Shown here: positions 38,801 to 49,900 of the stretch, piece by piece | How positions within the stretch are numbered: position 1 is the stretch's first letter | How the letters are laid out: every line of letters starts with the position of its first letter | Assembly: GCA_005281725.1 (NCBI GenBank) | Contig: SSBO01000001.1 | Span: forward strand, 2,898,399-2,962,398 | DNA from: Wuchereria bancrofti | Taxonomy: Eukaryota; Nematoda; Chromadorea; Rhabditida; Onchocercidae | Direction: 5' to 3' | Length of the DNA: 64,000 nt | The notes under the pieces: generated by a model | Database searches by the model: none | What the model saw: only the letters and a program-made list of their open reading frames with translations | Told to the model about the DNA's origin: nothing | Made by a program: the position numbers and the translations under genes

Positions 38801-41037
38801 TGCTTCAGCTTACTCAGGATTGATCGCCATTACATTATCTTTTGTTGAATTTTCAGTTTCATTCCCTTCTTCATTGATTTTCGTGATAATATTACGCCTC
38901 CATTTCAGTATCAATCGTAACTCTCTCGGGCCGCATACCTTAATATCTTCCAAACAACACTTCACTTCATCAGTTGTTGATTCGTTATTTAACCATCTTT
39001 CATCATCCAGAGCAATCTGCAGCTGATAAGTTGGAATTTATAGGAGAAAAAATGAAGCGTGTCTTAAAACCATATCAGTTATTTGGACTACAACAAAATT
39101 AATCACCTAATTAAGGTGCAGATGTATGAAACACAACTAGAAATTCATTTTACGTCTCCTCTTTTTTCTTATTTTGTTAAAGAACAAAAAAATTACCTAA
39201 CAGATACTGTAATACAAAATTATTCCCATAAGTTTATTCAAGCGAAGACTGACTTCTATGGGAAGAATTGGACAAACGAATCTTCCCGTACTATACTTTA
39301 CTTTAGAAAACTGACTCACTTTGTATGCAGAAGCCAATAATTCTAGATAATTGTTACTATGAATAAAATCTGTGGCATTTATTGTTTTATGGAGTGAAAC
39401 AGATTCATTTTCATAACCAGTTGCTGGTACTTTCTTCAGCTTTGCACGTGGTTGCAACATTAATTGCCTGGAGAGAGAAATATAGAAAAGAAAATTTAAT
39501 TTAATGGATTAAATCAAAAATCAGAATGAATTAAGAATGTAACTTATCGAAAACTTATGGAGAATTTTACTTACGGATTTAAGGTGACTGACTGTTGTGT
39601 CGATTCAGCAAATACCTTTTTTGGATCTAAGAGATCGGGATTAAGTTTTGCCGGTTTTTGATACTTCTCACAGACTACAAAAATCTCTGCAGATTCTAGA
39701 CGTGAAGCTGCTGGTTTCCAAACGTGTACCTGTAAAGAACACTTGCTACTAATACAACGGTAACGAAATGTTGATATGTTTGGATCACAGAGAATTACGC
39801 AACTGATGGTAAATTGTTGCTAAACTAGTCATATTATATAAAGATCTAGAAAATATTCGCAATGTTCACAATCAATTTAATATATTTCAAATTTTATTGA
39901 AATTGAAATTGTTTACTTGTTTGAACAGCTTCTCAAATACTGATATCAGATGACAATAATCACTTGAACGGAAGATTTTCGTCACAAAAATACCATTTTT
40001 TGTTAATATTTGCGTAGCAAGTCTTAAAGCTGATAGCGTCAAACAATTTTGCTGGAATGCATCCTGAACCCAATTACGTCCTACGTTAGGTGCACCATCG
40101 TGAAGTACACAATCAGCCTGCAAAATACAAAATCAGGCAACCATTTCACACTCAAATACCAGGGTATTCTGCAGAAAAATTAAATAGGAAAATTGAAACC
40201 TTGGGAAATTCATACACAATAATACCACTATGTTTTAAATATTCAGCAGAAATAATGGAACAGCTCTTTGCCGAATGATCTGATATTGTCAATAACACTA
40301 CCAAGTAAATTACTATAAAGAGTGTAGTATCCTATTTTCGCCATGCAATATTTTGAAATTTCTGATTAAAACACAAAAACACACTTCCCAGCCATGCAGC
40401 TCTTTTCGAACCATCTGCCTAGTTTTTTCAGTGGTTATATCACCTTGTAAAGTTACACATTTGTTGATCGGCTTAATAGGCACTAAATCCACTCCTGAAA
40501 ACGTTTTGCTAAAAAATAACCGATAAAAATGTGCAATAAACTGTGTTAATTTTACAACAATTTCCTATCTTATGTCTGGTGGAAGTCATACCTATGCAAA
40601 GAGATGAAACGGGCATATTTTGTATGGCCACCTGAAGCCATCCACCTGGTGCTGCGCATAAATCAACAACTGCTCTGGATTTTTGCAAAAATTCGAATCG
40701 CTTATTAAGTTGAAGCAATTTGAATGCAGCACGAGATCGATATCCTGAAATACACAAATGTGCAGGCCCATCCCTCTTCTGCTTCCATCCCCTTATATAT
40801 AATTGTTCAACCGCTCACATCACCACTTTAATCAACTGATGGATTACTCGCTAGTTACTGTCACATATAACCCACAACCATCTACCTTTCTGAATATATC
40901 TATTATATACAAGCTTAGGAATTTAAATTTTATAAAAATGTCTGGAGGAATAAATTGAACTAGACGAAACCTGTTTCCTTTGCGAGATGATAGTACTTGT
41001 CTCGGCGCTGCTTACCAATTTTCGTCTTCTTACCCAT
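35877..41037 (-). CDS. FTSJ3: Pre-rRNA 2'-O-ribose methyltransferase FTSJ3/Spb1
   Basis: 789 residues in 17 exons, all phases agreeing: 41037-40971, 40744-40592, 40494-40385, 40117-39917, 39729-39575, 39467-39320, 39022-38814, 38743-38686, 38605-38355, 38116-38020, 37779-37683, 37566-37339, 37249-37150, 36858-36774, 36675-36488, 36350-36242, 35990-35877. The start [21 protein letters not shown] is the family N-terminus. The FtsJ fold shows [14 protein letters not shown] (catalytic Lys), [15 protein letters not shown] (SAM loop), [10 protein letters not shown] (Asp), FVTKIFRS (Lys) and AEIFVVC (Glu), so the K-D-K-E tetrad is intact. The C-terminal Spb1 half has acidic runs, [19 protein letters not shown], and basic [20 protein letters not shown] and SRPKGPYK, ending in a Gly/Arg-rich tail. 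It methylates large-subunit rRNA in the nucleolus during 60S assembly. Length is close to yeast and human proteins (about 840). The donor of exon 11 has a second option 15 bases downstream. Confidence 0.93.
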
Positions 41038-41843
41038 TTCCTTCCAGTTTCGTCGCTATGCGAAACTTGAATTTCTAAAAAACACTTCGAAGAATTAGAA
41101 AACTGTATTAATTAAATCGTTCGCAAACGATAGGTTAGAGAATGAAATAATGACACAGACATATGTACAACATCTTTCGCTGTCAAGCTATTAGCTAAAA
41201 CATTTAATATTTGACTGGAAATTAGTAAATTCATTACAGGGTGGTAAGTGAAATTGCTATAGTGTATATGATATGAACGAGCTTAACTTTTTCCTTCTCT
41301 GTTTCTCATTACCACAGATAATCCTAACAATGAAACGAAATTTCCAAGTACAAGAAAAAAGTACATCAGGAGAAAGACCTTAGGATCATTTAGACGAATC
41401 ATCTGTAACACTTCTTACAGCTAGTCTTATCAGTCTCTGCTGTCTTTCATTTCTAAACACATACATATATTTATTTCCGACAGTTAAATTTTTAGTTACG
41501 AAGTTGTTAAACTACTAACAAAACACACAACTTCGTAATCCTAATAATTTCTTATATTTTAAATATTATTGTTACCAGTAATTAAACAGTAACTTTAAAA
41601 AGCTCACATAAAAATTTATTCCACTCATTTTCAAGCTATCTCCGGAATGCCAAAAGAATAATCTATTACTCCTTAAACTGAAACTCTATAATTCTAAAGT
41701 GATCCCTGACCACAAATCAGTACAACTCACTTTTATGCTCACTTGCACATAAAGCAAAAATGTGACATCCGGCCGACTGCGAAGTCTATCCGGAAAACCT
41801 CTGACACCACCGTAACAGTTACACCATGCATTTCGTGTGAAAT

Positions 41844-41880
41844 TCCATCATCCCATCGGCGGGATGAAATTTCCCACAGG
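41844..41880. repeat. Inverted repeat upstream of FTSJ3
   Basis: GAAATTCCATCATCCC and GGGATGAAATTTC face each other across ATCGGC and could form a hairpin with one small bulge. It lies about 800 bases upstream of the FTSJ3 start in a GC-richer patch. Function is unknown. Confidence 0.5.
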
Positions 41881-41965
41881 TTCAGAAGATGAATAGCCAG
41901 AAATCGATGCTGCGGACTTGTTTTTTAACTTATGAAATCGTAATATATTAGGTTTTTTCATTTCC

Positions 41966-41984
41966 GCCTAATTCCAGTAGGCGT
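41966..41984. repeat. Short perfect hairpin CGCCTA...TAGGCG
   Basis: Six-base arms CGCCTA and TAGGCG flank a seven-base loop. This may be chance, but it stands out in AT-rich DNA and lies close to the inverted repeat at 41844. Confidence 0.35.
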
Positions 41985-42126
41985 ATCTCTGTGGACATAT
42001 TTTCGGATTATCCATTCCGTGCATGGAGTATTTATGTGAAAGATTCGATTATTTGTATTAAATTAGTTATATCAAATTTTTAGATTTATTAATTTTATAA
42101 TATGTTATTATGCTGTTATGTTAAAT

Positions 42127-42366
42127 TGACATATATATATATATATATGGCGAAATATATATGATCATATACGTCGTGATTTTTTTTACATTGTCAAAGT
42201 CATTGTTTAATAGTTTTGGCAGGAAAAGTTTCATTCATTTACTAGGACTTTCCCTTTTTTGTTGATTGTATCGAATACAACATATAATTTTTGTTGTGTT
42301 TACTTCAGAAATTAGATGAGATTCATTGATGTGTTTTCTTTTTTCACATGATATATATATATGTAT
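42127..42366. repeat. Two TA dinucleotide microsatellites
   Basis: TATATATATATATATATA at about 42130-42148 and TATATATATAT at about 42352-42362, separated by about 200 bases of AT-rich DNA. Confidence 0.75.
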
Positions 42367-45300
42367 ATTATTTTAGCTTGAATTAGCTTGAATATATTGC
42401 TATAATTTCATAGCAACCATAATTTTTCACGTTTTCCGCCAGTTGAACAATTTTTGCATAAGAAATTTTATTACACTAATGTTTTAACATTTTTTACCAA
42501 CACTTACTGTCTGTTTATAACTTATAGAAATATTCAATTGATGAAAGTTGCCGTAGAGATCAAAGGTAGGATTGATAAACGGTTGTATATTTTTTTTTTT
42601 AGGAAACGTTGGATATAGCTGGTAAACAACCATTCATCTGTTATGTTGGAATGAAAATGGAAATAATTCGAAATGCGCTTTGACGATATTATTATTCCGA
42701 AGGTTAATCATCTTTCTCTTTCCCTTTGTATTTTTTCTCCCTCTCTCTTTCTATTCGAAAAGATGCAAAAAAGAGAAGTAAAAGGTGAAGAAAAATGGAA
42801 ATGGTGAATTTTAATAATTTAAGAAATATAAACTGCGGGAAAGCATATCAGTGATTAATAAAATGCATCGCTTAGAAATAATTTTAAGGTTATTAAATAT
42901 TCCTCATGAAGTTAATATAAAATTGTACATGGTATTATTCTGATTCTTTTTTACTCATTTCATATATTCGATTCTTATAAATGAAAGACGGAAGAAAATA
43001 ACGAATGGCAGATTAAAAGGAAGGTAGGATGATAGGAATAAACGAAATAATAAGGAAATTGATGTAAGAGTGGAAAGATCAGTGTTTGCAAATGTTGGAA
43101 AATAGGAGATAATTAGAGGAAAATAATTGTAGAGGTTATTACTGTATTTTTCTCTTTGTTACGTATTGTTCTTTACAAGCAAGTCAAAATTCGGACTATT
43201 TGTAAGTTTATTTTCAGTTAAGCGTAGCAGATAGTTCAAGTTGTATGAAAGAAGTTGTAATAGAAAAGCTTTAAATTTTTGAGAGGAAATGAGGGCGAAA
43301 ATGCAAATATTATATGTGACACTTTGGAACATTTCATTAATCGATTTACACCTATGCGTTTTCTCTAATGTTTTCCAATTGTTAGGGTAAAAGAAATTGT
43401 GATATATATTAATTATATATTAATATATGAAGCAGTTTAGTGTTTGTAAAAACTTCGTAGTTATGTTGTTGGTTTATTCATTTCTTTAATTTGTTTAATA
43501 CTTATAAAAATTATCTGCTGCTGTAACATACATTATATTGTGGAGAATAATTATTCGTTTTCATTATTTACACAATTTTTGCATCGTCTATATTTTTTGC
43601 ATTTGAATTGCTTTCCTTTAAAGTTTTCAAAAATATTGTGGTTTAAGTAGGTTTTCTAACAGTTTTTTTCACGGCAGACATTAAAAGCTTTACTTTTGAT
43701 GGCACAACTCTTTTTCCTTTTAACGATTTTTTTTTTTTTTTGTTTTTTTTCGGATGATTTCAGTAAGGCATGACTTATGCATAGGATGTCAGATTTTAGA
43801 AAGCTTTATTTAACCTTATAAATTGGAAAACGTGTCGTTAAGTAGTATATTTATATTGGTGTATTCTCACGTTTATGCGCGGATTTTCGTATTTTATTTA
43901 GAAAGCTTTATATAAGCACAATTCAACACTCATCATATGTTGGTTGGATGACATTGTGAGAGAAAATTATTTATGTTTATTGTCTTTTGTGAAATTTGTT
44001 TGAATCAATTTATAATTATATGAAAATGATAATAGCTGGATAGTATGCATAGTGTTATAAGCTAAAATGATCAGTTCTATAATGACTGATTGGTTCAAAT
44101 CATCGATAGATAGTATGATGGAGCAACGTGATGAGTAATCCTTTAATGGAAATGTGTAATGATATCACAACTAAGTAGATTGTAAGATTTAGTTTTAGAA
44201 ATGATAACAACAGATTAGGTTTTGTGAATTTAATTTAAACGATGAACGAAACAAGTGTTTTGCGCGAAATTTAGCTAGGTTTGTTTTAATTATGGCAAGA
44301 AATTTTCACTATATACTGGGAATTAAATTAATTTTTCTCTTTTTAAGATGCCTTAAAGGTTTTAGTTTTCTGAATTGCGGGATTTAGTTCAAATTCCAGA
44401 CATATGGCAATCATAGTTGGATTTGTATTTCAATTATTATATAGTTAAGTAGGATTTCTATGAAAATTCTCATTAACTCTATATTGTTATATTTTATATG
44501 GTTGATTTGCCCATTAGAACGGTTGATTGAATTTATGTTTTGCATTATAAATTTTTTTAGTTTTTATGATTTGATATAATTCCACATCGAAAATATGGAA
44601 ATTTTGCATAAAAAGCTATTGAAATTCCAAAGGAATGCAGTAAAATAGGAATGAATTATATATTTATAATTGATTGAATTTCTATCATAAATATAATCCA
44701 CTCGATTGATAGACTTTAAATTTGAATTTCCTCTTTCATTCAGTCTTATAGCTAATTAAAGACTAGGAAGTTTAACATATAAGAGATGGCATAATTCGAT
44801 TATTGGGCCTATTTATTAGATGTGGGAAATGAAGTGGACTCGAAGAAGGGATGAGAAGAAAAAAAAGAATAGAAACAGTTTGCAGTAGATAGTCTGTTGT
44901 TGATGTTATTGAGTTTGATTTCTTTAAATAGAGCTCTTCTCTTGAAAAAAAAGAATTTCTCTTTATCGAGAATTTTTTTTTTTTTTTTTTTTGGAAGAGA
45001 AGTTCTTGACAAAAATTGTTTAAAATCTTTTCTTTCTCTTTTTTGGTCCAATCCTTAAAAGTTTATTGGCAGTTTCCAACTTCTGGAAGGCTTCTTCTTT
45101 TTGAACTTTTTCGTATCTGTTAAAGCAGTTTTTTTTTCTGAGGAAATTCAAAAATTTTCTATTGCGATAAAATTACGGAAAAATCACATTACGTATTTTT
45201 CCCATAAATATTTATTGAAATTAAGTTATTTTGTTTTTAATTTTTTAATTTGGAATATGCTTTATGCGAAAATTTTTCTATTGTCGCTTCATACATTGTC

Positions 45301-45987
45301 TATTCTGACCGGTTCTCTGAGCCATCTGCCGAATTAACGTATAACTGTTTCGATCTATCTTATGTTGGTTGTTTATTTTTTGGGAAATTACTATAACTTT
45401 CTAGTTTTCTTGATTTATTTGTAATACTGATTATTTCTTTTCTTCAGATGATAAAAAAACCCCATATTATATCGCTCAAATTAAGTCATTCTTTTTTTTT
45501 TAAAGATTGTTTCAAGTCTAACTTTTGAATATTTAAAAAATTATTTTCCAGAATTTTTTCACTTTTTTTCCGGATTTTCAAGCATATTTTGGATCTCTTT
45601 GCATTTGACTTACGCAAATTTTTCCTTTGTGACATAATTGAATTTTTAAGTTTAAAGCTTTAAGCTTCTCTTAAATTTATGTTAGGAGCATCTTTTACTG
45701 ATTTAATGCTTATTTCTGGCTATTTTGGGATGGGATTTTTGTATAATGGCCAACTAAAAGCTATGTCTATTTACAATGAAATGATGTCAACATTTTCTAG
45801 AAAAAAACTATTCACTTTTAGCTTAGCCTAGAATGAGTAGTTATTTAGCAAGCAGTTCTCTATTTCTGACATTTTGCTTTCCTTTTTTTCTAAATATTAT
45901 ATTTATCAATAAATAATTGTAAATTTTCGACAATTTTTTTTTATAAAAATTCATCCAGTAGTTGATAATATCAGGTAAATTGCAAAT

Positions 45988-46140
45988 GAGCTTACCGATG
46001 GTATCTTCGTCAACGGATGAATTTGAAATTGCTCGATTGCTATTGATTGATGGATTCAAACGTTTGTATGAAACGATAATGGGCCATGAGTCGTTACGTG
46101 ATGACGATTTGATACTATACTGTGGATTGTTACAAACGGT
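45988..46140 (+). CDS. Orphan exon-like frame; possible first exon of the myotubularin gene or part of another gene
   Basis: A 51-codon frame starts MSLPMVSSSTDEFEIARLLL and contains FKRLYETIMGHESLRDDDL before a phase-0 donor (ACG|GTGTGC). It looks coding: balanced composition, an ATATCAG acceptor just upstream and a clean donor. Joining it to the PH-GRAM exon at 46997 keeps the frame, so it could be the 5' exon of the myotubularin gene. However, myotubularins of this group normally begin close to the GRAM strand and have no such extension. The segment LYETIM...RDDDLILYC weakly recalls the middle of the mitochondrial MIX23/CCDC58 family, but the first conserved Cys is Phe and I found no matching downstream exon. 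Function is left open. Confidence 0.35.
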
Positions 46141-46996
46141 GTGCGGTTTTATAAGATGTTTCTGAAAGTTTAATTTGTCAAAGATTTTTTTGTTATTCCT
46201 CTGAGAATAAAGCAAAGTTTGTTGAAGAACATGTATAATGAGCCAAGTTTTTTTTTATATAAAGCGAATTAAATTTTTAGGAAAAGGATGAAGCATAGAC
46301 AATTTTTTTACCGAACTAAGTATATATCTCGTAAAATCCTAAAATTAAATATTTTATTATCGATATATGTTACCGTACATGGGTTCAATTTTAGATGCTC
46401 ATTCCCTTGTCATATTTATTATTATTTTTTTTTAATTTATATGTATGTCTGTAAACGATTGAATTTTATACATTTTTTGTTATCCAAAAATTTTCCTTTT
46501 ATCAAAAATTTTAGAAAAGTATATGAATTAAAAAAGGATTAGTTGTGTTAAAAAGAAAATGTAGATGCATGTTTTAAAATGAGTGAAACATGTTGTTTGA
46601 AGTGTGAAATGCAGGTAGATTACATCTTAAAGTGTATTTCTGCTGATTTTATATAATTTAATTTAATGAGCATTCACTATTTGAAAAGCTTTTAAGAGGA
46701 AAAAGAGAAAGCATTCATTAATTTTTTCCAGATATGTTTTTTGCAATTTTTCCTCAAGCACCAAAGTTTTATTATTTAAAACAAAACGAAAAGTATTTCA
46801 GTCATTCAACCGATTAATTCATTCATTTATTATGTATTTTTCTCCACATTTTAAAAAACCTTTCTTAGTATTAATCTTTCTTTGGTCCACGTAAAGGTAG
46901 ATGAGAAATGTAAAAATGGGATGATGAAACCTATAATATATAGATGGGAAGGACTGAGAACGAAGCTTAATACGTTTTTCATGAAGGTAATTTCAG

Positions 46997-49900
46997 GTGA
47001 ACAAAGTACAGTTGATTGATCGATTAGGATCGGAGCCGAATATTGTCGGTTCGATACATGTAACCACTTCACATGTTATTTTTAAAGCTGAAGATAGTGC
47101 GAAAGAAATATGGGTTTCTTTTATTCTTATTTTTTAATTGTTTCAATTTAATTCTATGAAGTTAGATTATTTTCATTTTCTAAAGACTTCTTAATTTACT
47201 TTTATGGAGTAATTTTTTTTTTTTTTTTAAATCATTAAAGGACTTTATTTGGTGCATCCTAAGTAGCTAGCTGTTAGAATTAAGTATTGTTCAAGTATCA
47301 TTAGTCATTATTATGAATTTTTAACGACAAAGTAGCACTTAAAATAAGCAGAAATTTAGCAGACATGAATTACACATGAGAACATGAAAAAGAAAAATCA
47401 ATACGACTTTCAAAACTTTTTTCAAGCAAGCTAGAAATGATAACTGATATAGATTGCGACTGGTTTGATTGATTATTGATATTCTCACTAATGATTAAAC
47501 CAACCAGAATTATCTATAGTGGATGAATATTCTTTTTTTGCCTGATGAAATTATGTTAAATGGGTCATGAAAATTGGAATAAAACGGAATACTTTAATCT
47601 TATTTTGCAGGTTCCAAACGGATTAATCGGAACGGTGGAGAAAGGGATGCTTTCAGTATTAGGAACACCGCTAACAGTGAAATGTAAACATTTTCTAACC
47701 TTAACTTTTTTAATAACACGTGACAAAGAATGCCAAGATCTCGTAGAAACATTGAACAAATGCGGCAAACCTGGTTCGTTTGTTTTATTGAAATTAAACT
47801 GAAATAGTGTTTTATGATTGTAGTAATAGATGGTCAGTAAATGATAAATTTAATAAAGATCTTTCTGGAGGAACTTTGTCGCAGTAGTAGTAGTGGCATT
47901 AGTGGCAGCTGCAGCATCTGTATGCTTAATTAAAAGGTATTGACAAGTGTATGAAAGAAAGCCAATTCTTGCATTGATTTTAGTAAATATAACGGATGTA
48001 TTTGCATTTGAAAATAAAGAACGAAACGGTGATATTTGTTTGAATGCGGAAAAACGCGGTTGGGATCGATTTGATTGGGCCGTTGAATTTGCCCGTCAGG
48101 GAATTGGTACAGCGGATGATCGAAAATGGAAAATTACCGATTTTAATACGGGATATAAGGTCTTAATTATTGGTTTCAATTGTTTTTTGTTGCTCATATG
48201 TTTTTTCCTGAATTGTTTAATACAAATTAATACGGAAACTGAATCAGGTGAAAATAATGCATTTTTCATCACAAATAGATGATGTTAGCTTGAAACAGAA
48301 AGAAACGTAATAATAAATTAAGAGACTAGTTATTTAGATTTTTCGGATACCAAGTTATTAAACCAGAAATTGGACAATAATGGTTAAAATTTCCACTAAT
48401 ACTTTTTAACTTCCAAAAAATAAAATTTTTAGGATTATTTGACTAAACACTTCTATTTTTCTGTATTTTGTGATAACTTTTTCCAGGAAATACTTCCAGA
48501 TAATCCATGACATTGCATGGTATTTCATGTTAGTCATGTAGTTACAAGCTTTTTCAGTACTGTGATACTTATCCGGAATGTTTGTGTGTCCCATCCGCAA
48601 CAACCACTCAAACCCTGATAGGATCATGCAAGTTTCGTAGCCGTGCACGCCTGCCTGTCCTTACATATTTTCACCGGCCAAATGCAGCTAGCATCTCGAG
48701 GCTTGTTCACTTTCCGTTTTTGCGTAGTTTCTTGTTTCATAACATTTCACAGATTCATTCTTCTATTGAGATTTTTCTTTTTCGATGGCTTATCTGTTAC
48801 AATCAGAAAAAAAATTCAGATCAAGCATCCAATTTTTTCAGACTATTTACTTAGTTGCAGTTAGTACGTTGTTTTTATAGAATAAAATATTGGAAAGGAT
48901 AAATGCGAGTTATAAAATATACATTTGGAAAGTGGAATAAATATAGCATGCAACGATAACTTAAATTTTGCTGCAAACATATTTGTTTTTCTAGATGTGC
49001 TCAACCCTTAACGGGTTTTAGTGCACGTTGCGTTGAAGATGAAATGCTGATGGATGCAATAGCAAAAACGAATCCTTCCAGTTCAACGCTTTATTTAATT
49101 GATACACGACCAAAGGTGCGTTTTTCTACTTTCATCTTTAATTTCATGTACTTTACTAATAGGAACTTTTTCCTTTTTCTTTCCATCATTGTTTTTTTTT
49201 TTTCGTATCTTGTGTTTACTATCGATTCGTTTACGATGGAGAAAGAAAGGATAAGGGAATCTAAGATTAAAGTATTTAGGCACATGTTAAGATTAAGAGA
49301 CATTAAAAGGAATTCCTTGACAATGTGGTAATTGCATTTTTTGCTCTTTTTCAAAATTAGTTCTCTTTCCCAGTTAAAAATGAATTTTTTTTGTTCAGAT
49401 GAATGCTATGGTTAATAAAATGCAAGGTAAAGGATTTGAAAATGTTCGGAATTATACAAATTTACGATTTCATTTCTTCGATATTGACAATATACACATT
49501 ATGAGAACAAGTCTAAGCAAATTATTAGAAGGTGAGTTTTTGTCGAATTTAAAAATTTCCTTCATGAAGATGTAAGATTCAAACAATTATTGTTGTTGTC
49601 TGATCGGTTATTGATAAAAACTTGTAAAAATACGAGATATGGATCAGTTAGCTATGAAATCACTGATTTCGACAAATAGGTTTAATGAAGAAGAAAGAAG
49701 AGACAGAAATAGAGTCTTATCAGACTTCCGTTTAGTTAATTAAGAAGACGGGAAGACGGGAGAGGGAGGAAAGGAGCTGAAGCTTAAAGTTTGCACTGAT
49801 ATGTCGTAATGGTGTATGACAAGATATAATAACATATAGATAAGCAAATGTGTTGCATTATTATATACATTATGTTAATTGCATGATTGATTATTGTTCA

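Larger units (their letters stand above)
41038..45961. other. Five-kilobase region without a recognised gene, 5' flank of FTSJ3
   Basis: The first kilobase is richer in G and C than most of the window and probably holds the FTSJ3 promoter. It contains inverted repeats (41844-41880 and 41966-41984) and TA microsatellites (42127-42149 and 42350-42366). From 42.2 to 46 kb the sequence is AT-rich, with long T runs near 43727-43749 and 44969-44991. Open frames at 44809-45051 (-) and 45101-45337 (+) are low in complexity and have no family motif. Confidence 0.5.

Noticed and set aside
44090..44110. GGTTCAAATC, resembling a tRNA B box
   Set aside because: No A box, acceptor stem or cloverleaf could be built around it.
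45841..46215. 124-codon minus-strand frame
   Set aside because: It is a shadow of the plus-strand exon-like frame; the plus strand has the splice sites and the more protein-like composition.
49044..49354. Frames on both strands within a myotubularin intron
   Set aside because: The plus-strand frame is exon 5 read through its donor; the minus-strand ones are Lys/Arg-rich translations of intron DNA.
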